Source: an uncultured Clostridia bacterium (lineage in GTDB: Bacteria; Bacillota; Clostridia; Oscillospirales; Acutalibacteraceae). Taken from it: DNA of 64,000 bases. A program made the position numbers and the translations under genes. The stretch is from the NCBI GenBank assembly GCA_947572385.1, contig CANPBX010000001.1:1-64000 (forward strand), given 5' to 3'. How positions within the stretch are numbered: the first letter of the stretch is position 1; every line of letters starts with the position of its first letter. This document shows, piece after piece, positions 32,928 to 41,072 of the stretch. The notes under the pieces were generated by a model. That model made no database searches. It was not told the origin of the DNA and saw only the letters and a program-made list of their open reading frames with translations.

Positions 32928-35357
32928 TTACTCGCGCTCCTCCAGCTTGAACCCGCCCTCAGAGGCGACGCACCTGTATTTTTTCCCAGCCGCCATGGCC
33001 CCCTCCAGCAGCCTTTCGGATATCACGTCCTCCAGCTCCCTCTGGACGGCCCTTCTCAGGGGGCGCGCGCCATAGCCCGGGTCGTACCCCTTTTCGGCTA
33101 TGAGCTCCACCGCCCCGGGGGTGAACTCCACCTCCACCCCAAGCTCCGTGAGCTTGCCGGAGAGGGTCTCAAGGAGCTTCCCGGCTATTTTCACCGTGTC
33201 CTCCCTTGTCAGCTTGTGGAAGACGATGATATCGTCCACGCGGTTCAAAAATTCGGGCTTGAAGAGGTTTTTCAGCTCCCCCATCACCGTAGACCTTATC
33301 TTCTCAAAGTCCCCGGCCGCGCTCTCCTCCCGGGCGAAGCCCAGGGAGCCCTGCCTTTCGGTGATGAGCCTTGCCCCCACGTTCGAGGTCATTATGACCA
33401 CCGTGTTCTTGAAATCCACGGTCCTGCCCTGGGAGTCGGTGACCCGCCCGTCCTCCAGGAGCTGGAGGAGGATGTTGAATACATCCGGGTGGGCCTTCTC
33501 TATCTCGTCGAAAAGCACCACCGAGTAGGGCCTGCGGCGCACCGCCTCTGTGAGCTGGCCCCCCTCGTCAAAGCCTACATATCCGGGAGGCGAGCCCACC
33601 AGCCTTGACACCGTGTGCTTCTCCATATACTCGCTCATGTCGAAGCGGACGATGGCCTTTTCGTCCCCGAACATGGCCTCCGCCAGGGCCTTGCAGAGCT
33701 CCGTCTTGCCAACGCCCGTGGGCCCCAGGAAGATGAAGGAGCCGATCGGGCGGTTTTTGTCCTTCAGGCCCACCCTGCCCCGGCGTATGGCCCGGGCTAT
33801 AGCCGTGACGGCCTCATCCTGGCCCACCACCCGCCTGTGCAGGGTATCCTCCAGGCGCAGGAGCCTCTGGCTCTCCTCCTCGGTGAGCTGGGAGACCGGC
33901 ACGCCGGTCCACATGGACACGATATCCGCTATGGCCTCCTCTCCCACCACGCTGCCCGAGCGCTCGTTCTCAGCGGCCCACTTGTCCCTGGCCCGCTCAA
34001 GCTGCTCCTTAAGCTCCTTCTGCTGGTCCCGAAGGGAGGCCGCCCGCTCGAAGTCCTGGCTGTTCACCGCCGCCGCCTTGTCCCCCTCCAGCTCCTTTAT
34101 CCTACCTTCAAGCTCCTGGAGGCCGCCCGGAGCGGTGAAGGTCCTCAGGCGCACCCGGGACGCCGCCTCGTCCACCAGGTCTATGGCCTTGTCGGGCAGG
34201 AAGCGGTCGGAGATATACCTTGCCGAGAGCTTCACCGCCGCCTCTATCGCCCCGTCCGTTATCTTCACCTTATGGTGGGCCTCGTACCTGTCCTTGAGCC
34301 CCTTCAGTATCTCAACGGCCTCCTCCTCCGAGGGCTCCCCCACGGTCACCGGCTGGAACCGGCGCTCCAGAGCCGCGTCCTTCTCTATATGCTTTCGGTA
34401 CTCGTTTATGGTGGTCGCGCCAATCACCTGGAAGTCCCCGCGGGCCAGGGCTGGCTTGAGGATGTTCGCCGCGTCTGTGGAGCCCTCTGCGGAGCCCGCG
34501 CCGATCAGGGTGTGCAGCTCGTCGATAAACAAAATTATGCTGCCGTCATTTTTCACCTGCTCTATGGCGGACTTTATGCGCTCCTCAAAGTCCCCTCTGT
34601 ACTTTGTACCGGCTATCATGCCTGTAAGGTCCAGGGATATGAGCCGCTGCTTCTTTAAAGTCTCCGGCACGTCCCCTGTGCTTATCCTCAGGGCCAGGCC
34701 CTCGGCCACGGCGGTCTTGCCCACGCCGGGCTCGCCGATCAGCACCGGGTTGTTCTTGGTGCGCCGGGACAGTATCTGTATGACCCGCTGTATCTCCTCC
34801 GAGCGGCCTATGACCGGGTCTATCTTCCCCTCCCTGGCCATCTCCGTCAGGTCCCGCCCGAACTGCTCCAGGGCCGAGCCCTTTTTCACCCCGGGCTTCC
34901 CGGCCTCGCCCTCGCCGGCAATGGCGGCGCTCCCCATCAGCTCCCGGGTCACCCTGTCCGGCTCCACCCCCAGTATCTTCAAAAAGCGCATGGCGTAGCA
35001 GCTCTCGTCCTGAATTATCGCAATGAGTATATGCTCCGTGCCCACATACATATTGTTGAGCCTTGCACCGGCCATAGCCGCTACCTGTAGTATCTGCTTT
35101 GTGCGCGGGGTGAAGTTCTCAGGGGTAAGGCTGGTGGCCTCGCCCCAGCCGATGCGGTCCCTGAGCTCCTTCTCGTAGCCCTCGGCGGTCACCCCCAGCT
35201 TTGAGAGCACCGTATAGGCCACGCCGCTGCCCTCCTGTATGAGCCCCAGCATAAGGTGCTCGCTGCCTACATAGTCGTGGCCCAGGCTCCCGGCGGCCTC
35301 CACCGCCAGGTTCAGGGCCCTGTTGGCCTTCTCAGTGAAGCCTTTGAACTGGAACAT
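32928..35357 (-). CDS. clpC: ATP-dependent Clp protease ATP-binding subunit ClpC
   Basis: 809 residues, full length. The two N-terminal Clp_N repeats start FTEKANRALNLAVEAAGSLG. The first AAA+ module has GEPGVGKTAVAEGLA. The UvrB/C-type middle region has FERAASLRDQQKELKEQL, and the second module has GPTGVGKTELCKALAEAMFG. ClpC unfolds arginine-phosphorylated and other substrates for ClpP and works with the McsA/McsB pair encoded just upstream. It is the last gene of the CtsR operon. Confidence 0.96.
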   Translation of the reverse strand: MFQFKGFTEKANRALNLAVEAAGSLGHDYVGSEHLMLGLIQEGSGVAYTVLSKLGVTAEGYEKELRDRIGWGEATSLTPENFTPRTKQILQVAAMAGARLNNMYVGTEHILIAIIQDESCYAMRFLKILGVEPDRVTRELMGSAAIAGEGEAGKPGVKKGSALEQFGRDLTEMAREGKIDPVIGRSEEIQRVIQILSRRTKNNPVLIGEPGVGKTAVAEGLALRISTGDVPETLKKQRLISLDLTGMIAGTKYRGDFEERIKSAIEQVKNDGSIILFIDELHTLIGAGSAEGSTDAANILKPALARGDFQVIGATTINEYRKHIEKDAALERRFQPVTVGEPSEEEAVEILKGLKDRYEAHHKVKITDGAIEAAVKLSARYISDRFLPDKAIDLVDEAASRVRLRTFTAPGGLQELEGRIKELEGDKAAAVNSQDFERAASLRDQQKELKEQLERARDKWAAENERSGSVVGEEAIADIVSMWTGVPVSQLTEEESQRLLRLEDTLHRRVVGQDEAVTAIARAIRRGRVGLKDKNRPIGSFIFLGPTGVGKTELCKALAEAMFGDEKAIVRFDMSEYMEKHTVSRLVGSPPGYVGFDEGGQLTEAVRRRPYSVVLFDEIEKAHPDVFNILLQLLEDGRVTDSQGRTVDFKNTVVIMTSNVGARLITERQGSLGFAREESAAGDFEKIRSTVMGELKNLFKPEFLNRVDDIIVFHKLTREDTVKIAGKLLETLSGKLTELGVEVEFTPGAVELIAEKGYDPGYGARPLRRAVQRELEDVISERLLEGAMAAGKKYRCVASEGGFKLEERE

Positions 35358-35384
35358 AATATCACTCCTCCATATAATAATAAC

Positions 35385-36425
35385 TCATAATACTTTTATA
35401 TTTTTAAATACATCTCTGAGTATATCCGCCCGCAGCCGGTCCCTGTCCTCGGGGGAGAGCTGCCTGCCCCCCGCGGCCATAAGGGTGGCGGGCTGTACCT
35501 CCACAGCCAGGCCGTTTACTGCACCCAGCTCCACCCCGGAGAGCCTGCCCTCCGATATCCCCAGCCGCGCCAGGGACAGCAGGCGGGTGGCCTCCTCCCC
35601 GGACATCAGCCGGGCCGTGCCCAGTATCCCGGCAGCCCTTGAAAGCCGGTCCTGCCACTGGACCGTGTTCAGCATTTCCTTCCTCAGGCGGCGCTCCTGC
35701 TCTATGAGCTGCCCGGCGATGGAGCTGAGGTTCTCTATGGCCTGCCGCTCGCTGAGCCCCAGGGTTATCTGGTTCGAGAGCTGGTACATCTCCCCCACGG
35801 CCTTTGTGCCTTCGCCGAAGGCCCCCCTCAGCGCCATGCCCAGCTTTGACAGGTTTTCCCCTATGCGCCCCATGCTCCCGGACTCGGTCAGTCCCGGCAG
35901 GTGCAGGGTCAGGGACGCCCTCATGCCGGTGCCCAGATTGGTGGGGCACTGGGTCAGGTAGCCGAAGTCCCTGTCGTAAGCATATTCCAGCCTCTCGCTC
36001 AAAAGGGTGTCTATCCTGTCGGCGGTCTCCAGGGCCTCCGAGAGGGCCTGCCCCTCCCGGAGCACCTGTATCCGCAGATGGTCCTCCTCGTTTATCATGA
36101 TGGAAATGCTCTCGTCCGAGCTGAGCAGCAGGGCCCGGCCCTGGCGTTCTGAGATGAACTCCGGGCTCACCAGGCGCCGCTCCACAAGGGACACCGCCTC
36201 CTCCCGGGAGAGCTCCTCCAGGTCCATGAACCTGACGTCCTTCGAGAGCACGCTGTTGCTGTTTTCCATGGCGTCGCGCACCCTCTCTGCCACCTGCTCC
36301 CGCTCCTCAGGCCCCGCCCTGTCCGGGAAGGGCAGGCGCTTTAGGTTCCTGGCAAGGCGCACCCGGGTGCTGGAAACTACCTCCCCGGACTCGCCCCCCC
36401 TGCCGTACCACTTGGCTTCACTCAT
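35385..36425 (-). CDS. mcsB: Protein arginine kinase McsB
   Basis: 346 residues with the phosphagen-kinase catalytic fold: GEVVSSTRVRLARNLKRLPF near the N-terminus, and the active-site segment YLTQCPTNLGTGMRASLTLH. It phosphorylates arginines on damaged proteins to mark them for ClpCP and inactivates CtsR under stress. It overlaps mcsA by eight bases, so the two are translationally coupled. Confidence 0.95.
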   Translation of the reverse strand: MSEAKWYGRGGESGEVVSSTRVRLARNLKRLPFPDRAGPEEREQVAERVRDAMENSNSVLSKDVRFMDLEELSREEAVSLVERRLVSPEFISERQGRALLLSSDESISIMINEEDHLRIQVLREGQALSEALETADRIDTLLSERLEYAYDRDFGYLTQCPTNLGTGMRASLTLHLPGLTESGSMGRIGENLSKLGMALRGAFGEGTKAVGEMYQLSNQITLGLSERQAIENLSSIAGQLIEQERRLRKEMLNTVQWQDRLSRAAGILGTARLMSGEEATRLLSLARLGISEGRLSGVELGAVNGLAVEVQPATLMAAGGRQLSPEDRDRLRADILRDVFKNIKVL

Positions 36426-36945
36426 GGCTCTCCAACTCCTTTATCTGGTCTCTCAGCACGGCCGCCTGCTCGAAATCCTGCCTTTCTATGGCGGCCTTCA
36501 GCTCCTGGCGCTTCCTGCCGGCTTCAGAAAGCCCGGCGGCTTTCCTCCCGGTATTTGCAAGCTGGACGTTTTGCTCCTGCACCATCAGGGCCGAGCCCCC
36601 GGGGATCTTCCCCTTGTGCTTGACGGTGCCGTGGATACGCTCGATAACGGGTATGAGCTGGGCCCGGAAGGTGTTGTAGCACTCCCCGCAGCCAATTTTG
36701 CCGCTCCCCTTTATCTGCCTGAAGCTGGCCCCGCAGCCCGGGCAGCGCTTCTCCTGGGCGGCGGTTTCCGTCCCGGTGAGCAGCCCTCCCAAAAGGCTCC
36801 CGAAGCCGCTCCAATCGCCGAGCATATTGCCGTAGCCCTGCTTCTTCGCGCACTGCGAGCACAGGTGCGCCTCCGTCAGCTGTCCGTTCATGACAGTCTT
36901 GATATGGGTGGTGGCGGTCCGCTGACCGCAGCTCTGACACATCAT
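36418..36945 (-). CDS. mcsA: McsA, activator of McsB
   Basis: 175 residues, with four Cys pairs for zinc: MCQSC, HLCSQCAKK, RCPGCGAS and IGCGECYNTF. The C-terminal UVR motif is KAAIERQDFEQAAVLRDQIK. The start has an AGGAGG site. McsA binds and activates McsB and protects CtsR. Confidence 0.93.
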   Translation of the reverse strand: MMCQSCGQRTATTHIKTVMNGQLTEAHLCSQCAKKQGYGNMLGDWSGFGSLLGGLLTGTETAAQEKRCPGCGASFRQIKGSGKIGCGECYNTFRAQLIPVIERIHGTVKHKGKIPGGSALMVQEQNVQLANTGRKAAGLSEAGRKRQELKAAIERQDFEQAAVLRDQIKELESHE

Positions 36946-36957
36946 ACAGTATACCTC

Positions 36958-37176
36958 CTAAAAAATCAGTCTATATTTGGAATGTCCTCTGCCTTTTCTA
37001 TGCACTCCTCTAAATAGGAGCGGTAGTCGTAAAAGGGGTAGTCTCTCCCCCAGCTGTCCCCCTCCCTCATGGAGAGGTGGAAGGTCCCGTGGTGCTCCTC
37101 CCCGACAGCCGGAGAGTAATATCATGAGCAGAATCGCTCCGAAAGCTGTCCGGGCAAGCCCCGGCCTTCCCTTCAT
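36958..37176 (-). pseudogene. Lipoprotein remnant inserted between ctsR and mcsA
   Basis: The ATG at 37176 overlaps the ctsR stop (ATGA) and starts a clean lipoprotein signal: ARTAFGAILLMILLSGCRG. Right after the lipobox the literal frame becomes Pro/Leu/Arg-rich shadow sequence. Another frame continues naturally with REGDSWGRDYPFYDYRSYLE and ends ECIEKAEDIPNID at about 36967. A frame change at about 37104-37113 therefore joins a signal peptide to the last ~40 residues of a protein, most likely with the middle deleted. A lipoprotein gene here is not part of the standard operon. Confidence 0.65.
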
Positions 37177-37625
37177 GTCCTTGTTACCAGCAGCATATTC
37201 TTGCATATCATGGCCCGCGCCGTGTCCCGCAGCTCCCGCGGCACAGCCGCCAGCGCCTTCTCCGACAGGGCCGCGGCTATCAGCTCCGCCGAGCGCCTGT
37301 CCAGCACCGTGCTCTGCACCATGTTTTCCAGCATGACCCGGGCCGAGGCCCCGTCCAGGGAGTCGCCCACGCCGTTTATTATGTGCATTATCATGTCCGC
37401 TTTGCTGAGCTTTAGCCTTGTTATGCGGATATACCCGCCGCCGCCCCGGCGGCTCTCCACCAGATAGCCCTGCTCCGGGGTAAACCGGGAGGTGAGCACA
37501 TAGTTTATCTGGCTGGGCACACAGCCCAGAAAGCCCGCCAGCTCGTTGCGCTGTATCTCCGCGATACCCCCCGCCTGGTCCAGGAGCTGCAGTATATAGT
37601 TTGCAACGCTGTCGCTTATCCTCAT
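37173..37625 (-). CDS. ctsR: Class III stress repressor CtsR
   Basis: 150 residues, the family's normal length. The helix-turn-helix is GIAEIQRNELAGFLGCVPSQ then INYVLTSRFTPEQGY. The glycine-rich wing, RRGGGGYIRI, is the thermosensing turn. It represses this operon and other clp genes through tandem heptads, two of which lie just upstream. Confidence 0.96.
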   Translation of the reverse strand: MRISDSVANYILQLLDQAGGIAEIQRNELAGFLGCVPSQINYVLTSRFTPEQGYLVESRRGGGGYIRITRLKLSKADMIMHIINGVGDSLDGASARVMLENMVQSTVLDRRSAELIAAALSEKALAAVPRELRDTARAMICKNMLLVTRT

Positions 37626-37644
37626 CCCATCGCCTCCATTTGCC

Positions 37645-37709
37645 TTTGACTTTCTTTGACCTTAGTTTACCGCTTATCCCGCCCGGTGTCAAGGTCAGTT
37701 AAAGTCAAA
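37645..37709 (-). promoter_or_regulatory. ctsR operon promoter with two CtsR operators
   Basis: On the minus strand TTGACA (37687-37692) and TAAACT (37664-37669) are 17 bp apart. One operator, GGTCAAA-GAA-AGTCAAA, an exact CtsR heptad pair, covers the transcription start (37645-37661). A second, GGTCAGT-TAA-AGTCAAA with one mismatch and opposite orientation, sits directly upstream of the -35 (37693-37709). Confidence 0.88.
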
Positions 37710-37908
37710 CTGAGCTGTATAATATGAGCCAGGCTCCCAAAAGCTCGTCTATCCTCCTGTTTGCTCCCTTATGCTTATTTTTCAAAAAAACCTCAAACCC
37801 CCTGTCACCCTTTCCGCCCCCGGGAATAGTATAGTGGTGTAAGGCGTCGGGCGAGACCCGAGTCTTAAACACCGGGCGGCGCCCGGGTCCGAAAGGAGGC
37901 GTGCACAA

Positions 37909-38061
37909 ATGTGTAACAACAGTTGCTCTTGGATCATCATAATCCTTCTCCTGCTCTGCTGCTGTGGCGGCGGTTGCGGCAGCAACTTCATGTCCGGCGG
38001 TTGCGGCGGCTGCAACGGCGGTGACTGCGGCTGCGGCGGCTGCAACAACGGTTGCTGCTAA
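37909..38061 (+). CDS. Cys/Gly-rich 50-residue peptide with membrane-like N-terminus
   Basis: Start at 37909, after AAAGGAGG. The peptide is MCNNSCSWIIIILLLLCCCG, then a tail of glycine and cysteine with a few Asn, Asp and Ser, ending NNGCC. Sixteen of 50 residues are Cys. Such proteins are often auto-named chorion class high-cysteine proteins in Clostridia, a label without functional meaning. The hydrophobic run could anchor it or act as a signal. A 7-bp hairpin (ACCGGGC with GCCCGGGT) lies in the leader and a strong terminator follows. No modification enzyme is adjacent. The upstream gap 37710-37908 holds only the leader and promoter-like sequence. Confidence 0.7.
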   Translation: MCNNSCSWIIIILLLLCCCGGGCGSNFMSGGCGGCNGGDCGCGGCNNGCC

Positions 38062-38111
38062 CCTGGGCTCTGCCCAAACCTGACCCTGGGCTCTGTCCGG
38101 GTCGCAAAAGC

Positions 38112-38155
38112 AGGGAGGGCGTCGTCCTTTGGGACGGCGCCCTCCCGCTTTATAG
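38112..38155 (+). terminator. Terminator of the Cys-rich peptide gene
   Basis: A 15-bp GC-rich stem (GGGAGGGCGTCGTCC with GGACGGCGCCCTCCC, one wobble pair) followed by GCTTTAT. Confidence 0.85.
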
Positions 38156-38163
38156 GGGGGTCC

Positions 38164-38415
38164 TTATTTTGCCAGCAAAGCCTTCTCCAGCGCCAGCGCC
38201 AGCTGGGCCGGGCACGAGGTCTTCTTCATGCCGCACTTGATATCCTTGCAGCGGCTGATATACTCCTGCACGGTCATCCCCTTTGCCAGCGCCGCAACGC
38301 CCTGGGTATTGCCGTTGCACCCGCCGGTAAACTTGACGGACTTGATGACGTCCCCGTCCAGCTCAATATCTATGCCCTTGCTGCACACCCCTGTGGGGTC
38401 ATAGTGAAATTCCAT
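38164..38415 (-). CDS. TSCPD domain protein (TIGR03905 type)
   Basis: 83 residues: FHYDPTGVCSKGIDIEL, then FTGGCNGNTQGVAALAKGM, then CGMKKTSCPAQLALAL. The conserved Cys residues and TSCPAQLA end match the small TSCPD proteins, related to a domain found in ribonucleotide reductases. Function unknown; metal binding is plausible from the cysteines. Confidence 0.88.
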   Translation of the reverse strand: MEFHYDPTGVCSKGIDIELDGDVIKSVKFTGGCNGNTQGVAALAKGMTVQEYISRCKDIKCGMKKTSCPAQLALALEKALLAK

Positions 38416-38557
38416 AGCGGTACCTCCTTAGTTATTTACATATATACTGTAGCAGATTTTCCCCCGGCTGTCAAGATACAGTTATTCCTTCAAAGCCTGC
38501 TCCGCCGTCCGCGGCAGGGCGGGCAAGGCCCTCCGCGAAATCGCGGCCACAAAAGGT

Positions 38558-39472
38558 CTATTCCTCCCCCGCGCCGCCCCGCTCCAGGAGCTTTTCGGGG
38601 GTAAACCCTCTGGAGGCCGCGTTGAAGAACACCACGTCCAGCACCGCCAGAGCCGCGGAGATCAGGATGAGGGCTATGATGTTCAGCCGGAAGATGCCGG
38701 TCAGCTGCATAAGGTAGATCGCCGCCACAGGCAGTATCAGGTAGCCCATGGTCTGCAGGGACTCCACGGTGCTGTGTACCCTGGTGACGGTGAGCGCCAC
38801 GAAGACCACTGAGAAAAGGGACAGCGTGGGCATTTCCAGCACCAGCAGGATGAGCCAGTCCAGGGTGAAGAACAGCCGCACCTCCGCGAACACGTCCGCC
38901 ACGGTGACCGTGAGGGCGAAGGCCAGGAAGCCCGCCCCTGAGATCAGCACCGACAGCACCGTGCAGCTGGTAGTTTTGGCGTTGAACACGGACTTCGGGC
39001 CCATGGAGGTGAGCAGCAGCGTCTCCAGGGTGCCGCTCTCCCGCTCCATCACAAAGGCGTAGCTGGCTGAGGCCGCGCCGGTGAGTATGGGCACGCAGAG
39101 GAAGAGCATCGGGCAGAGCAGGTCCGTGAATATCACCAGCCACCCCTGCTTGTACTCAAGGCCCGACACATACTCCGGCAGCAGCGCCGTAAGGGCCTCT
39201 GGGGGCCTTGCCCCGGGAGCCTCGGGCATCAGCAGTATCAGCACGAAATACACCGCCGGTATCACCACCAGCAGCATGACAGGCAGCAGAATCAGGAGCG
39301 CCCGGCGGCTGCTCCCGGTCCAGATGGACTTCATGTCCTTCTTCACCAGCTGCAGCTCCGCGGAGCTCAAAAGCCTGGTCCCCTTCCCCGGCTCAGCCTC
39401 CCTCTGGGACGGCGCTCTCTGTGGCTGGCTCCTCTGCCTGGAGGAGCTGTGCTTCGTCTCCTGTCTCCCCAT
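38558..39472 (-). CDS. ABC-2 type transporter permease
   Basis: Start at 39472 with a GGGAGG site, 304 residues. A soluble basic N-terminus precedes ALLILLPVMLLVVIPAVYFV; five further hydrophobic segments follow, with the ABC-2 marker ERESGTLETLLLTSM near residue 130. It overlaps the ATPase gene by 80 bp. The pair would export a lipid, peptide or drug. Neighbours give no hint of substrate. Confidence 0.82.
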   Translation of the reverse strand: MGRQETKHSSSRQRSQPQRAPSQREAEPGKGTRLLSSAELQLVKKDMKSIWTGSSRRALLILLPVMLLVVIPAVYFVLILLMPEAPGARPPEALTALLPEYVSGLEYKQGWLVIFTDLLCPMLFLCVPILTGAASASYAFVMERESGTLETLLLTSMGPKSVFNAKTTSCTVLSVLISGAGFLAFALTVTVADVFAEVRLFFTLDWLILLVLEMPTLSLFSVVFVALTVTRVHSTVESLQTMGYLILPVAAIYLMQLTGIFRLNIIALILISAALAVLDVVFFNAASRGFTPEKLLERGGAGEE

Positions 39473-40400
39473 GTATCTCCGCCTCCCTTCTGCGCCCGCT
39501 GTCAAGATGGGCCTGGTATATCTCCCACAGGGTGGGCCTGACGACCCGAGCCTCATATAAGCTGCCGCCGCCCGAGACCACCTGCATTATGAGCCTGGGC
39601 ATCTCCTCCTCGGACTCCAGGGCCTTCTGCCACAGCCCGTCCCGCTGCCGCCGGAAGCCCTCGGGCGCCTTGTCCCCGTCCTTCAGCCTTAAAGAGGCCC
39701 TGAGCTTAGCGCCGCTTGCCAGCCTCAGGGACTCCAGGCTGCCCCTTGCCATAAGCGTGCCCTCATGGAGCAGCCCGAAGCTCTGGCAGAAGTCCTGGAC
39801 GAAGCCCATGTCCTGGGTACACATGAGCATGGTGACCCCCTCCTGGCTCCCGGCATACTCCAAAAGCTCCCGCACCAGCCCCGCCGTCTCCAGGTCCATA
39901 CCGGCCCCCTGGCTGTCCAAAAGCAGGACCCTCGGGCGGTGGATGAGCGCCCGGGCCAGGCTCGCCCGCTTGAACATCCCGGTGGAGAGCTGGCGGGGGC
40001 TGTGCTCCCGCTCCTCCCACAGGTTCAGCCTGCGCAGCAGGAAGGAGGCCCGCTCCACCGCATCGGCTCTTGCCAGCCTCTGTATCCCCGCAAAGAACAG
40101 CAGGTTGTCCCAAAGGCTCAGCTCGGCGTAGAGCTTTGAGGAGTACAGCACCGTGCCCACCATGCTGTGTAGCCGGGAAGCCTCATAGCCCGGGGACAGC
40201 CCCAGCACGCTGCACTCCCCGGAGCTGGGCCGCAGGAGCCCCGAGAGGAGCCGGATAAGCGTGGTCTTCCCCGAGGACTCCGGCCCCACGCAGGCCATGG
40301 AGCGTCCCTCAGGCACCAGCAGGTTCACGCCGCGGAGGGCTGGCCTGCCTCCCCCCGGCCCGTATACTTTTGTCAGGTCATAGGCCCCGATAGCGTCCAT
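39393..40400 (-). CDS. ABC transporter ATPase with degenerate catalytic residues
   Basis: 335 residues from ATG 40400. Walker A is GPESSGKTTLIRLLSG and the signature LSTGMFKRASLARAL. Walker B reads VLLLDSQGAGMD, with Ser where the catalytic Glu should follow the Asp. The switch region is MLMCTQDMGF, with Gln in place of the usual His. Both changes would weaken ATP hydrolysis. A ~110-residue C-terminal extension follows. It pairs with the overlapping permease gene. Confidence 0.85.
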   Translation of the reverse strand: MDAIGAYDLTKVYGPGGGRPALRGVNLLVPEGRSMACVGPESSGKTTLIRLLSGLLRPSSGECSVLGLSPGYEASRLHSMVGTVLYSSKLYAELSLWDNLLFFAGIQRLARADAVERASFLLRRLNLWEEREHSPRQLSTGMFKRASLARALIHRPRVLLLDSQGAGMDLETAGLVRELLEYAGSQEGVTMLMCTQDMGFVQDFCQSFGLLHEGTLMARGSLESLRLASGAKLRASLRLKDGDKAPEGFRRQRDGLWQKALESEEEMPRLIMQVVSGGGSLYEARVVRPTLWEIYQAHLDSGRRREAEIHGETGDEAQLLQAEEPATESAVPEGG

Positions 40401-40475
40401 GGCCCTGCCCCCTTCCGTCAAATAAAATAAGCCAAAGCATATGGATAAGCCGTATAAGGCGGTACAGAGCCGCCC

Positions 40476-41060
40476 TCAGCCACGGCCCTCCCGAAGGTAT
40501 GTAGCCTCCATATCCGCAAGGTGCAGCTTCACCGCCAGGGGGTACTTCTCATAGGCCCCGCTCACAGCGAAGCTCCCGCCCCTCGCGGAGTCGTCGAAGC
40601 CGCCCATATGCCAGCGCACCGCCACGGCCTCGGCGGGCTTCAGCCTTAGAAAGCGCTCGATAAGGTAGACGGATTTCTCCCCGTGGCCGTAGGGGAAGGC
40701 GTCCTCCACGGAGTAGTATGGCACCTGCTCCCACTCCTTGGTCTGGGGGTTTTTTGCGTTGCGGTAGGACACCTTGTAGAACTGGGCCTTGCAGATGTCG
40801 TGGAGCAGGCCGCACAGGGCAAAGCTCTCCTCGCTGTCCCCCTCCTCAAAGTAGCGCTCCCGCAGGGCCCTGTACACGTTCACGCTGTGGCACACAAGCC
40901 CGCCCTCACAGGCCAGGTGGAAGCGGGTGCTTGCCGGGGCGGTGAAAAAGTCCGTGCCCGAGAGCCACTTTAAAAGCTTCTCGGCGCCCTCCCGCTTTAT
41001 TTGGGCGTTATATATTTTAATAAATTCATCTTTATATTCCGAAGAGTTTATACTGTCCAT
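40476..41060 (-). CDS. HD domain phosphohydrolase
   Basis: 194 residues. The metal site is built from FHLACEGGLVCHSVNVY (first His) and FALCGLLHDICKAQFYKV (HD pair); ERFLRLKPAEAVAVRWHMGG carries a further His. Members hydrolyse nucleotides or nucleic acid 3' phosphates. It is 12 bp from the YitT gene and probably in one operon with it. Confidence 0.85.
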   Translation of the reverse strand: MDSINSSEYKDEFIKIYNAQIKREGAEKLLKWLSGTDFFTAPASTRFHLACEGGLVCHSVNVYRALRERYFEEGDSEESFALCGLLHDICKAQFYKVSYRNAKNPQTKEWEQVPYYSVEDAFPYGHGEKSVYLIERFLRLKPAEAVAVRWHMGGFDDSARGGSFAVSGAYEKYPLAVKLHLADMEATYLREGRG

Positions 41061-41072
41061 ATTTGTCTCCTT

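Noticed and set aside
33550..34998. 482-codon open frame on the plus strand
   Set aside because: Antisense to clpC, whose motifs are complete; Ser/Arg/Pro-rich shadow.
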